NCBI GenBank assembly: GCA_016219175.1
Contig: JACRCD010000049.1
Coordinates: forward strand, 1-36,568
Direction of reading: 5' to 3'
Origin: Deltaproteobacteria bacterium
GTDB lineage: Bacteria > Desulfobacterota > Desulfobulbia > Desulfobulbales > SURF-16
Length of the DNA: 36,568 nucleotides
Part shown: positions 10,037 to 18,274 of the stretch, piece by piece
Layout of the letters: each line of letters begins with the position of its first letter
Numbering within the stretch: the first letter of the stretch is position 1
Made by a program: the position numbers and the translations under genes
The notes under the pieces: generated by a model
Told to the model about the DNA's origin: nothing
The model's input: only the letters and a program-made list of their open reading frames with translations
The model's database searches: none

Positions 10037-10675
10037 ATGAAGATCGTGAAAAGTAAATCAGCGAAAATGTTTGCCGTCTCGGCGGCCTTTCTGGGCATGG
10101 TTTCCGCCGCTTCAGTTCAGGCCGGTTCCGTCAGTCTCGGCGGCCATATTGACTGGATCGACGTGAGCTTCCCCGTCGCCGGCCTTACCTCTGGTTCTCC
10201 TGTGTCACTTGATCTGTTTTGGGATGACGCGGCAATCAATGCCATTGGCGGGACGGATCTCGAGATCAACGGCGCGCCCAACTCCATGCTCTTTACTGTC
10301 GGTCCGATCCACTTCAGCGAGGCGGACCGCTATATTGACCTGGATGATCCTTCTTTTTCAGACCTGTCTCCCCGGGCGCATTTCACCGACGGCATTCTTG
10401 ATGGGGTACTCATGAATTTTTTCCTGGTCCCTGCTGAATTTGATGGTGTTGTTAGCGAGTGGTCGCCCATTGTTACCTGGAATTACGATGTGAATGAGGG
10501 TATTTTCCGGGGTAATAGCGGCAATTATTTTGAAATTATTGACGAAAATACCTTTACCTTCGTCGAAGGCGAATTTGACGTGGCTTCGGCCCCAGTGCCT
10601 GTTCCCGGCGCTTTCTGGCTGCTTGGTTCCGCACTCATCGGTCTTGCCGCCCGGTTGCGGGGCAGAAGAAGCTGA
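10037..10675 (+). CDS. Secreted protein with PEP-CTERM-like sorting tail
   Basis: A 212-residue exported protein. A signal peptide (about 1-30, ending VSAASVQAG) leads into a beta-rich domain of unknown function. The C-terminus has a VPVPG motif, a hydrophobic helix (AFWLLGSALIGLAARL) and a basic RGRRS end. That tripartite tail is the PEP-CTERM/VPxxP pattern processed by exosortase in exopolysaccharide-producing Gram-negatives. AAGGAG lies before the ATG. The N-terminal domain resembles that of the next gene (see findings), so the two are probably tandem duplicates. Function is unknown; no exosortase gene is seen in this window. Confidence 0.75.
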   Translation: MKIVKSKSAKMFAVSAAFLGMVSAASVQAGSVSLGGHIDWIDVSFPVAGLTSGSPVSLDLFWDDAAINAIGGTDLEINGAPNSMLFTVGPIHFSEADRYIDLDDPSFSDLSPRAHFTDGILDGVLMNFFLVPAEFDGVVSEWSPIVTWNYDVNEGIFRGNSGNYFEIIDENTFTFVEGEFDVASAPVPVPGAFWLLGSALIGLAARLRGRRS

Positions 10676-10732
10676 TAGGGGTGCTGGAACACCCGTCAGT
10701 CTACCCCCTGAACTGTTGCAAAAGGACACCTT

Positions 10733-11449
10733 ATGAAATGCCAAAATTTGCTCCGGAAAACTCTCATTGTATCAGCCATGCTTTTGCTTGCCTCTGTTTC
10801 CCAGGCTTGGGCGGGATCGTATGTTCTGCACGGCCGGATAGTTGAGGTAATCGACGCTGATAAGAATCATGTCACCCTGGACACCCCGGTAACCCTTGAG
10901 TTGGGCTGGTCCTATGAGCCGCTTGTGCCGGCCGAGGGCGAAACCACGGTGACTTTCAGATCCACTTCCCCTTATTTTAATCCGATGAAACTGACCATAG
11001 GCAGCATGGTGATCACGGATACCCCGAAATATGGCAATAGCTACCCAAAAGGACATTTTACCGACGCCAATCTGGATAGTTTTACCATGGCCTATTGGGA
11101 TATCCCGATAAACGGTGATGTTACCAATAAGATGTCCTGTTATGCCTTTGGGGACGCCAGGCGTGGTGAAACGTTTATCCGGGTCGAGTTGATTAATGAG
11201 AACAGCACAACCGGGGACCAGTTTGTCGCCGAGATTCCCTTCAATCTGCCCGAACCTCCTGCCGGCCTTTTCGGGGACGGCGATGACGATGCGGATGTTG
11301 ACGCGGCTGATCTGGCTGGTTTCGCCTTTGCTTACAATGCAAGCGAGGGAGATGTTGCTTATGTGAATGGTTATGACAGTGATGGCAATGGTGTAATCGA
11401 CAGCATTGATCTTGGTGCCATTGCCGCAAATTTCGGCCAGATATTATAA
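10733..11449 (+). CDS. Secreted protein with C-terminal dockerin-like calcium repeats
   Basis: A 238-residue exported protein. A signal peptide (about 1-27, ending SQAWAG) precedes a beta-rich domain similar to the previous gene product. The C-terminal ~55 residues hold two EF-hand-like Ca-binding loops (DGDDDADVDAADLAGF and DSDGNGVIDSIDLGAI), the dockerin type I pattern. Dockerins normally bind cohesins; here the module may simply be a calcium-dependent attachment domain. The gene is separated by 57 nt from its paralogue and followed by a strong terminator, so the two probably form one transcript. Domain call is good; role unknown. Confidence 0.75.
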   Translation: MKCQNLLRKTLIVSAMLLLASVSQAWAGSYVLHGRIVEVIDADKNHVTLDTPVTLELGWSYEPLVPAEGETTVTFRSTSPYFNPMKLTIGSMVITDTPKYGNSYPKGHFTDANLDSFTMAYWDIPINGDVTNKMSCYAFGDARRGETFIRVELINENSTTGDQFVAEIPFNLPEPPAGLFGDGDDDADVDAADLAGFAFAYNASEGDVAYVNGYDSDGNGVIDSIDLGAIAANFGQIL

Positions 11450-11509
11450 ACCGCCAGGTGACAATTGTTTGCCTCCCCCCACCACGGAACCTTGCGCAGT
11501 CCGCAAGCT

Positions 11510-11553
11510 GAAGAAGGCGGCTTTCCCCTCCCCTGGGCCGCCTTCTTCTTTTT
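11510..11553 (+). terminator. Intrinsic terminator of the secreted-protein pair
   Basis: Perfect 11-bp stem GAAGAAGGCGG (11510-11520) / CCGCCTTCTTC (11538-11548) followed by TTTTT. Confidence 0.9.
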
Positions 11554-11573
11554 AATTTTGACCTCATGATCGT

Positions 11574-12392
11574 ATGCGCGGATTTTTCCTGAAAACCATG
11601 CTAATGCTGCCGGCGCTGCTTATCCTCAGTCGGCTTGCCCTCGCCGGTGATACTTCGGCTGGCGACTCTGCCGTGCCGGTTTATGGCTATGAGGTTGTGG
11701 CCGAGTATGATCATGACCCCCAGGCATTTACCCAGGGTCTCTGCTTTGACCAGGGCATGCTTTATGAGGGCACGGGACTGTATGGGCAATCCTCGCTGCG
11801 CAGAATGACGCTTGATGGAAAGAATCTCGAACTGCGGACCCTGCCCGGTTATCTGTTCGGAGAAGGGGTGACCATTTTTGACGACCGGGTTATCCAGCTC
11901 ACCTGGAAGGAGCATACGGGCATGGTCTGGGATCGGCGCAATCTGCGGTTCAAGCATTCTTTTTCCTATAACGGCGAGGGCTGGGGGTTGACCCATGACG
12001 GTCGCCATCTGATCATGAGTGACGGCAGCGCGGAGCTTGCCTTCCTTGATCCCACCTCATTTGCCCTGCGGAAAAAAATTATGGTGCTTGATCATGATAT
12101 GCCGGTTTTGAAATTAAACGAGCTTGAATATATCAAGGGAGAGATATGGGCCAATATCTGGAAGGAGAGCAGAATTGCTCTCATCAATCATGAAAGCGGC
12201 AGGGTCACCGGCTGGCTCGATCTTTCCGCCCTGGTGGCCCGGGCAGCAGCGCCCGGCGACGTTGATTCCGTGCTGAACGGCATTGCCTATGACAAGGAGC
12301 TGGGCCGGATTTTTGTGACCGGCAAGCGCTGGAACAGGATTTACGAAATCAGAATCGCTGATGAAAAAAAACTCCCCCACCAGCTGCAATAA
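11574..12392 (+). CDS. Glutaminyl-peptide cyclotransferase (beta-propeller type), exported
   Basis: A 272-residue protein with a signal peptide (about 1-25, ending LALAG). The rest matches the plant/bacterial glutamine cyclotransferase beta-propeller family, with FTQGLCFD, GEGWGLTHDGRHLIMSDG, LNELEYI, IWANIW and NGIAYD...IFVTGKRW. The enzyme turns N-terminal Gln into pyroglutamate on exported proteins and blocks aminopeptidases. The ribosome binding site is poor and the start could also be the ATG nine codons on. The last codons overlap the terminator hairpin of the opposing operon. A neighbouring cytochrome is predicted to mature with an N-terminal Gln, which would be a fitting substrate (inference). 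Confidence 0.85.
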   Translation: MRGFFLKTMLMLPALLILSRLALAGDTSAGDSAVPVYGYEVVAEYDHDPQAFTQGLCFDQGMLYEGTGLYGQSSLRRMTLDGKNLELRTLPGYLFGEGVTIFDDRVIQLTWKEHTGMVWDRRNLRFKHSFSYNGEGWGLTHDGRHLIMSDGSAELAFLDPTSFALRKKIMVLDHDMPVLKLNELEYIKGEIWANIWKESRIALINHESGRVTGWLDLSALVARAAAPGDVDSVLNGIAYDKELGRIFVTGKRWNRIYEIRIADEKKLPHQLQ

Positions 12393-12419
12393 GGTGGTAA
12401 GCCACAAATGGTGGGGGAG
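12364..12419 (-). terminator. Intrinsic terminator of the minus-strand PKD/cytochrome operon
   Basis: Ten-bp stem (plus-strand CTCCCCCACC 12372-12381 / GGTGGGGGAG 12410-12419) followed, reading the minus strand, by TTTTTTTT (12371-12364). It lies 19 nt behind the stop of the PKD gene and inside the 3' end of the opposing glutaminyl cyclase gene. Confidence 0.85.
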
Positions 12420-12437
12420 AGGCGCTGCTCTATTGAA

Positions 12438-13220
12438 CTAAGGTAAGGTTACAGCCAGATCCGCATCATCCGCAAAGGTATAATTCAGCCCGTTATGGGC
12501 GCCGTCCAAGGTCTGGACCCTTATGTTATAGGTGCCTGCCTTGGTATAGGTGTGACTCGCCGTTGTGCCGGTGGCCGGATTGATGAGGGAGGATCTCTTC
12601 CTGTCGCCCCAGTAAATATAGGCCTTGGCCAGACCGGCTGGCGCCGCGTCAAAGCTCAGGGTGACCGCGTTGCCTGTTGCCGAGGTGCTGAAGTCAGCGG
12701 TTTTTCCCGGAGGCTCCACGATAACGGCCTCAACTGTTACCGTGTTGTTTTCGCTTGCCCCGGAAACAGGTTCGGTCACGGTCAGGGAAACGTCATAGGT
12801 GCCGCTGACCGCATACTCATAGGTAATGACAGCGCCAGTGCCGCCCACAACCGCACCTGCCCCGCCATCCCCGAAATCCCAGGTATAGGTGCAGGTAAGA
12901 TCAGTGATGGTCTGTTTTACCTGGGGATCGTAACAGTCGCCATTGGTAAAACATGGTGCTCCATCGTCTGAACAGCCACCGGCAATATGGTTGATGGGGT
13001 CGGGGTCACTTATATCCGGCAGCGGATTCGTACAGGTCGGCTGCGGAATAGACTTATCATAGCAAGCCGCCCTGCTGGCGTTAAATTCCACGACCAGGTC
13101 TGTATCGGTTGATTGGAGGGCACTCAGGTAGGGAACAATCACTACCTCGGCCTGGGCAACCATTGCTGTACTGAGGACCAGCATTCCCGCGGCAATAAGC
13201 GATATATATCTTTTTTTCAT
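12438..13220 (-). CDS. Haem-free secreted PKD-domain protein, paralogue of cytochrome C-termini
   Basis: A 260-residue exported protein (signal peptide about 1-24, ending AMVAQA). It has two PKD-like domains: one with CTYTWDFGDGG and GTYDVSLTV, the second with AYIYWGDRKR and GTYNIRVQT. It has no CxxCH motif. Along nearly its whole length it resembles the C-terminal module of the 812-residue cytochrome at 32867 (shared starts PYLSALQS / PLVSALHS, YWGD, and final VTLP). An extra cysteine-rich insert (about residues 50-110) is not in that cytochrome. AGGAG precedes the ATG. It is last in the operon with the two cytochromes upstream. Likely a surface structural or adhesive partner; this is inference. 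Confidence 0.8.
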   Translation of the reverse strand: MKKRYISLIAAGMLVLSTAMVAQAEVVIVPYLSALQSTDTDLVVEFNASRAACYDKSIPQPTCTNPLPDISDPDPINHIAGGCSDDGAPCFTNGDCYDPQVKQTITDLTCTYTWDFGDGGAGAVVGGTGAVITYEYAVSGTYDVSLTVTEPVSGASENNTVTVEAVIVEPPGKTADFSTSATGNAVTLSFDAAPAGLAKAYIYWGDRKRSSLINPATGTTASHTYTKAGTYNIRVQTLDGAHNGLNYTFADDADLAVTLP

Positions 13221-13339
13221 TATAGCTCCTGTTTAATTCATGAATTACCTCATAATCGGCTTGCCGTGTTCCATCTTTTGGCGAAACGGCAGCCTGCGCT
13301 CAGAGTTTTTGGGGAAAACCGTTCAATATGCAATATGTT

Positions 13340-13377
13340 TCAAGGGGTTTTTCCTTTTTTACCGGAAAAACCCCTTG
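13340..13377. terminator. Long hairpin between cytochrome and PKD gene
   Basis: Fifteen-bp-class inverted repeat CAAGGGGTTTTTCC / GGAAAAACCCCTTG with the loop ttttttacc, just behind the stop of the 708-residue cytochrome. On the minus strand there is no T run after the stem, so it may attenuate or protect the transcript rather than end it completely. Confidence 0.6.
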
Positions 13378-13381
13378 GTGT

Positions 13382-15508
13382 TTACGGGTTGACCACTGTC
13401 ACCTCGAGTGACGGTTCTTCAAGATATGTGTAAGTGTACTTGCCGTAATTAATGTCATAGACAACAACTTTGATCCGGTAGGCGCCGGAAATGGTGTAGT
13501 GATGATCAACGGGCTGGATCGGCCTGTTGACTATCGTTGTTTTTCTGTCGCCCCAGTAGACATAGATCTTGGCCACAGGAACGCCGGAGGTTGTTGTTTC
13601 CGGCAGCGTCACCGTGACAAGCCCGGTGGCCGGATCAACCGAAGCCCCGACCGTCGCTCCATCAGGTCCGGCAATCTCCTTGGCTGTCACCGGATTGGTC
13701 TTGTCCACTTCCATGGAGTGGTTGTTGGCGTCCCAGACGTTCCAGGTTACATTATAGGCGCCTTCAGCCGGATAGATGTGGCTGGCGTTGCAGTTGACCC
13801 GCTCCTCGCTGGTGCTGTCGCCCCAGTCAAAGGAACAGGTGAACGGAGTGCTGCACACAGCTGCCCCGCAGTCAGTCACATTGACTTGGAAATTGATTTC
13901 GTTTGACTCATCGCCTGCGGTAATGGATGGCGAGGCATGCAGATATGTATTACCCCAGCGGATCGGGGTGTTGAAGCCGAAAAACGCGTGGCAGGAGTTA
14001 GTTGAACAGGTTCCGCCGCCGGTGTCGAATTCATAAACCAGATTGAGCACGTGATCCTGGTTGTTGGCCCTGAAGGTCGGGGCGCCGATGACATCGTAGC
14101 GGCCGTTGCCGTGATTGCCGGCCGGTTCGATGGATGTTCCATCCGTGGTGGTGGTGTTATGGCAGGTGTTGCAGGAGAATCCTGCCATGATGTGGCGCTG
14201 GTGGCTGTTTGATTTTGGCTGGTCCTGGGCATAGGAGGGCGGATAGCTGTGACAGGAGTCGCAATCGGTGTTGCCGTTTGTCCAGGAGGGGGACGGCTGA
14301 GTGGCCAGCACTCCCGTGGCTATGGAGGTTCCGTCACTGTGGCAGTAAACGATACAGGTCATGGACCCCCCGGTTGTCACCGAGGTGTTGTTCGTTCCCT
14401 GATAGCTGTAGGCGGGACGCAGACTCTGGCCATCGTAACGGTTGCCGGTTGTATTTTGTCCCGCAATGTCAAATCCCAGCTGCAGTCTGTAATCGTCGAC
14501 AATCGGGGAAACCGGCATGCCGCCGGCATGGCAGGTGGTGCATGCCATGCCGTTGTCCACCACATGGGTGGCGTGGGCCCCGGCGCTGGTTGCCCCTGTC
14601 CGCTCGGGATTCCAGACCAGCCCGTCAGGTACGATATCATTGATCACGGGCGGATAGCCGTGGCAGGCGTTGCAGCTCGGCCGGAATCCCAGTTCGTGCT
14701 CGTGGCAGCTGATGCAGTTTTCCCCGTTGAAGTGGTCGGCCAGGGTGCCGTCGCTGCGCCAGTGTCTGGTCTGGGTGTGGCAGACCTGGCAGACCCCGTT
14801 TGGAGTGGGGTCCGTGGCGGCGCCGGATTCGTTATCGGCCAGTCCGGCGGGAGACCCGGCAAAGCTGACGGCTTTGCCGTCAATGGCGCTCTTGACATAC
14901 TGGCCGTAAAGGATTTTGAAATTCCTGATGGTCGAGATCTGGGTGATTTCACCCTGCACGGTGATGGCGCCCGCCGTGGCGGCCACAATCTCCGCGGAAA
15001 AATCAACGTATTTGTTCTGTTCGTTGTCCCACAGCAGGCCTTCCACCAGCAGGATCAGGCCGCGACCCGGACCGGTTTTGGAGCTCCAGGAGGTAATATC
15101 CCGCCAGTCCGCATCATGGACCGTAACGGTGTTGAGGGTGAAGGTGGAGGTTCCTCCCCCGGCACTATAACCGGTAAAGGTACCGCTGGCCAGGGGGGTG
15201 CCGCACTGGGCGGAGACATGGGGATCATGACAATCAACGCACTGTCTCGCCCAGTTGCCATACTGGCTGCTGCCGATTACCGCAGCCGAGTGGGTGGCCA
15301 CCCGCGGGGCGCTCGTTTTGGCATAATTTGCTCCGGTGTCGTTGTTGTGGCAGAATTCGCAGGCTGTTTTCGGGCCCATGTGGTTTGCGTGGCAGTCGAT
15401 ACAGTCGATGGAATTTGTTGTCCAATGTGGCGCGGTATTGGCTGATCCTATCTGCGGAACCGCTGCTATTCCCAACACCAGCAGGCTGTTTGCAATGAAT
15501 TTTTTCAT
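13382..15508 (-). CDS. Undecahaem c-type cytochrome with C-terminal PKD domains
   Basis: A 708-residue exported protein (signal peptide about 1-23). I count nine CxxCH motifs, one CxxxCH (CIVYCH) and one CxxxxCH (CSTNSCH), giving 11 predicted c-haems. Hallmarks of the CxxxxCH/CxxCH family seen in Geobacter relatives are CQVCH, RPSCNACHGYPP, AGAHATHV, CTTCHAGGMP, CDSCHSYPP and GGGTCSTNSCHA. A haem-free beta-rich insert (about 110-225) splits haems 3 and 4. The C-terminus (about 530-708) has two PKD-like domains with YVYWGDRK. AAGGAG supports ATG 15508. It follows the 740-residue cytochrome by 35 nt. Likely extracellular electron carrier; function inferred from family and location. Confidence 0.88.
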   Translation of the reverse strand: MKKFIANSLLVLGIAAVPQIGSANTAPHWTTNSIDCIDCHANHMGPKTACEFCHNNDTGANYAKTSAPRVATHSAAVIGSSQYGNWARQCVDCHDPHVSAQCGTPLASGTFTGYSAGGGTSTFTLNTVTVHDADWRDITSWSSKTGPGRGLILLVEGLLWDNEQNKYVDFSAEIVAATAGAITVQGEITQISTIRNFKILYGQYVKSAIDGKAVSFAGSPAGLADNESGAATDPTPNGVCQVCHTQTRHWRSDGTLADHFNGENCISCHEHELGFRPSCNACHGYPPVINDIVPDGLVWNPERTGATSAGAHATHVVDNGMACTTCHAGGMPVSPIVDDYRLQLGFDIAGQNTTGNRYDGQSLRPAYSYQGTNNTSVTTGGSMTCIVYCHSDGTSIATGVLATQPSPSWTNGNTDCDSCHSYPPSYAQDQPKSNSHQRHIMAGFSCNTCHNTTTTDGTSIEPAGNHGNGRYDVIGAPTFRANNQDHVLNLVYEFDTGGGTCSTNSCHAFFGFNTPIRWGNTYLHASPSITAGDESNEINFQVNVTDCGAAVCSTPFTCSFDWGDSTSEERVNCNASHIYPAEGAYNVTWNVWDANNHSMEVDKTNPVTAKEIAGPDGATVGASVDPATGLVTVTLPETTTSGVPVAKIYVYWGDRKTTIVNRPIQPVDHHYTISGAYRIKVVVYDINYGKYTYTYLEEPSLEVTVVNP

Positions 15509-15543
15509 ATTTTTCTCCTTGTTCAGATCGAGGTTTTTTGCCG

Positions 15544-17766
15544 TTAATTAAAACTCGGAACAACGACCTGGATGTTGGGACTGAGCGTTATATAACTTGA
15601 ACCGCCATTGTCTCGCACGTAATACTGGACATAACGCGTGCCTGCCGTGGTGTAGGTGTGACTGAAGGTCTGTCCGGACGGTGAGCCGCTCAGATTGAGG
15701 GGCAGCTCGCTGTCGGTTACGCCATCACGCCAGTTGATTCTGGCAAATCCTGATCCCGAATGGCCGCAGGCATCGAAATCAGAGTCAATGGACAGGTCGG
15801 TGATGGTCACGGTGTAGGCGGTTTTTTGGGCCGGATTAGCAGGATTGCCGTATACCGGGGTGTAGACAATACCTGTCCTGTTGACGTTGGGAACCGGGGC
15901 CGCATTGGCCGCGCCCGCCGAGGAAGAGACAGGGGTGGTTTTGGTGCCGGCGGACAGGGTATGCATCTTGGCGTCCCGGACCGTCCAGGTGACTGTGTAG
16001 TTGGTGCTCATGGCGGGATAGACATGGGTGTGGCTGCCCAGTTGCCCTTCATAATCCCAGCTGCCGTCGCTTTCCCAGTCGATTGAGTAATAATAGGGCG
16101 GCACACCATTGCTGGATATCACGTTAATGGCAAAGTTAACTGAAGCACACAGGCTGCCCGGAGACCAGGAAACATTGGCGCTTATGGCGTTGAATCCCCA
16201 GGGCCGGTCCGCGCTGGTGCCCATGTTGGCATGACAGGTGATACCGGAGCAGGTGCCGCCCCCCGGGTCATAGGTGTAAGTGAAGTTGACATTGCTCGGA
16301 AGGCTGCCCACCACATAAACGGTGGCCGTTGGGTCTGGAACAACGTCGTACTGTCTGTTGACATGTTTGCTCCGGTCAGTGATGGTGGAGCCGTTTTGCG
16401 TTGTGCCGTAATGACAGATGTTGCAGGTGTAGCCGAAACTTGCGTGCAGCCCATGCTTGTTGGCCTTGGGCTCGTCAGGGGCATAGGCCGGCGGATAGCT
16501 GTGGCATGAGGAGCAGGAGGTTGAGCCGTCCCAGGCGGGCGAGCTCTGATGCGGACCAGGGAAGGCGGCCGGATCAAAGACGCTGGTGGCGACCCCCGTG
16601 CCGTCGCTGTGGCAATAGATGTTTTCACAGGTGGTGGCTGGGCCGGCTGTGGATATGGTGGTGCCGTTGGTTCCGTGGACACTATACGATGTATTCAGGG
16701 TTTGGGCATTGTAAACCGAACCCGCGCCGCTGAAGCCAAGGATATTGAAACCCATCTGGATTCTGTAATCGTCATTAACCGGGGTAATCGGCATGCCATC
16801 GGCGTGACACTTATAACAATCGATTTTATAATCAGTAACATGGAGGGCATGGGCCCCGGCAGTGGTTGATCCGGTTGGCGCGGGAGATACCACAAGGCCA
16901 TCAACTCCCTGCGGCGTATTAACCTCCGGAGGATAGCCGTGGCAGGCGCTACAGCTTGGCCGCCACCCGTCATTACGCGTGCTGCCGTCATGGGCGTGAC
17001 AGTCGGTGCAGACCGGCCCCTGATCGTGACCTGAAAAGCAGGGGGACTGGCAGTGCTTGGTGTGGTGGTGACATACCTGGCACACACCATCATACGGGGG
17101 GGCGATATTGTGGACATAGTCGCTTGGCCGCTGGTTGTCAAGGAATGTGACACCTTGCGTAGCTACCGGAATGCCATACTGGCCGTCCGTACGTTCGGCA
17201 ACGTCATCATGAATCATAAAGATATTGTTGTCACCATGAGGGTCATGACAGTCCCAGCAGAACGCGCCGCCATCCTGCGGTTCGTCATGTTCGTATCCGG
17301 CGTGGTGGCTCTTTTTTTTCAGGACTGAATTGACCAGGGCAAAGGAAGCGCCAGCCCCATCCGGGTCAACGCCAGGACTGTCTGCGTCGTGGCAGGCCCA
17401 GCAGGTGGAATTCTGGCCAAGGGGGCCTGCGGCCGTGGCATTGCGCAATCTGAAGGGGTTGTCCGGCTCGCCGTGCCTTGTGTCATAATCATGGCAGTAA
17501 GCGCAATCCAAGGCGATTCCGGGCTGGCCATGTCCGTTGCTTTGCCACTCATTGTTGTCTATCCGGGCGGCAGTGAAGTTCATCTGGTAATCGTTGACAT
17601 CTCCGGCGCCCAAGTGGCAGTCGGCGCAGGTCCCTTGCGGTTTGCCCGGTGTCACGCAGCCGGTTGTGCCGTGGCAGTCAAAGCAGCCGGCGGAAGCGAT
17701 ACCCGGCGCGCTCATTATGGCAAGACCTGTCATAACAGCTGTCTTGGCAATATTGATTATCTTCAC
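15544..17766 (-). CDS. 13-haem c-type cytochrome with C-terminal PKD-like domains
   Basis: A 740-residue exported protein (signal peptide about 1-26, ending GIASAG). It holds eleven CxxCH motifs plus two CxxxxCH motifs (CENIYCH, CSGITCH). The first five haems are packed in the N-terminal ~180 residues. A core shared with the 708- and 812-residue proteins then runs from CQVCHHHTKH through CSACHGYPP, AGAHALHV, CYKCHADGMP, CSSCHSYPP to GGGTCSGITCHA. About 210 C-terminal residues are haem-free PKD-like beta domains. The start is GTG 17766 with a strong GGGAGGGGAGG upstream; no ATG fits the signal peptide. It is first in a three-gene minus operon. Probable surface electron-transfer protein. Confidence 0.88.
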   Translation of the reverse strand: MKIINIAKTAVMTGLAIMSAPGIASAGCFDCHGTTGCVTPGKPQGTCADCHLGAGDVNDYQMNFTAARIDNNEWQSNGHGQPGIALDCAYCHDYDTRHGEPDNPFRLRNATAAGPLGQNSTCWACHDADSPGVDPDGAGASFALVNSVLKKKSHHAGYEHDEPQDGGAFCWDCHDPHGDNNIFMIHDDVAERTDGQYGIPVATQGVTFLDNQRPSDYVHNIAPPYDGVCQVCHHHTKHCQSPCFSGHDQGPVCTDCHAHDGSTRNDGWRPSCSACHGYPPEVNTPQGVDGLVVSPAPTGSTTAGAHALHVTDYKIDCYKCHADGMPITPVNDDYRIQMGFNILGFSGAGSVYNAQTLNTSYSVHGTNGTTISTAGPATTCENIYCHSDGTGVATSVFDPAAFPGPHQSSPAWDGSTSCSSCHSYPPAYAPDEPKANKHGLHASFGYTCNICHYGTTQNGSTITDRSKHVNRQYDVVPDPTATVYVVGSLPSNVNFTYTYDPGGGTCSGITCHANMGTSADRPWGFNAISANVSWSPGSLCASVNFAINVISSNGVPPYYYSIDWESDGSWDYEGQLGSHTHVYPAMSTNYTVTWTVRDAKMHTLSAGTKTTPVSSSAGAANAAPVPNVNRTGIVYTPVYGNPANPAQKTAYTVTITDLSIDSDFDACGHSGSGFARINWRDGVTDSELPLNLSGSPSGQTFSHTYTTAGTRYVQYYVRDNGGSSYITLSPNIQVVVPSFN

Positions 17767-17870
17767 GTTTTCCTCCCCTCCCAGTGTGGAAAATTTGCGA
17801 TACTGAAACCTGCAAGCGCAGGATGTCTTTTTTGGTGGTGTTAGGTATTAAAGATCAATATTTTTATTAT

Positions 17871-17886
17871 TGCAAGAAGCGCACCG
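17871..17886 (-). promoter_or_regulatory. Weak sigma-54-like promoter before the 13-haem cytochrome
   Basis: Minus strand reads CGGTGCGCTTCTTGCA: GG and GC separated by exactly 10 nt, and a perfect TTGCA -12 element, but only part of the -24 box (9 of 12 consensus positions). It would start transcription about 90 nt before the GTG. Confidence 0.35.
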
Positions 17887-17985
17887 AATATTTGTTGTAG
17901 TTAATTCTTTTTTTATTTTATTGAAATTGTTAGTTTATTTCGGCCAATGAGGTCGGGGCGCGGGGAGGGATTGTAATAAGGTGGT

Positions 17986-18025
17986 GGGTGCTATGGCCTA
18001 CTGCTGGGGCATAGCACCCTTTTTT
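17986..18025 (+). terminator. Plus-strand intrinsic terminator without an obvious gene
   Basis: Perfect 10-bp stem GGGTGCTATG (17986-17995) / CATAGCACCC (18010-18019) followed by TTTTTT. The T run makes it a plus-strand terminator, but both flanking genes run on the minus strand. It may end an unrecognised small RNA, or its hairpin may simply stop the minus-strand conduit operon. Confidence 0.65.
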
Positions 18026-18274
18026 CTTTGCTGCAAGGGTTATGTGGCGAGGGATCGCTGGAGAAAATGGAGGGAGTTCGGCTACATTGTAGCACCTATT
18101 TTTGGCGTGGCGTAAGTGGTTTCATTTTGGGACGCATGGATTGAAACACCACGCTATACCCGGTGGGCATGGATTCACCATACCCGCTGCTGCTGCACGG
18201 AAAAGTGGGCCGGCCATTCTGGCCCATGAGGCATGAGCCACCAGCCATACAAAGGGCGCCCAGAGCCAATCAGC
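18026..18274. other. Spacer behind the 12-haem cytochrome gene
   Basis: About 250 bases with no convincing gene. A GGGCCGGCCATTCTGGCCC palindromic patch lies near 18208-18226, and short direct echoes of ACCGGGTATA / GCGGGTATGG occur around 18155-18195. No T-tailed terminator for the minus operon is visible here. Confidence 0.35.

Noticed and set aside
13258-13273. Minus-strand TGGAACACGGCAAGCC as a sigma-54 promoter for the PKD protein
   Set aside because: GG-N10-GC spacing is right, but only 8 of 12 positions match and the TT of the -12 box is missing. The gene is also likely transcribed from upstream.
14249-15445. Long plus-strand open frame (398 codons) opposite the 708-residue cytochrome
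   Set aside because: It is a shadow of a high-GC cytochrome gene: Gly/Val/Ala-rich, without a ribosome binding site, while the minus strand has a signal peptide and 11 haem motifs.
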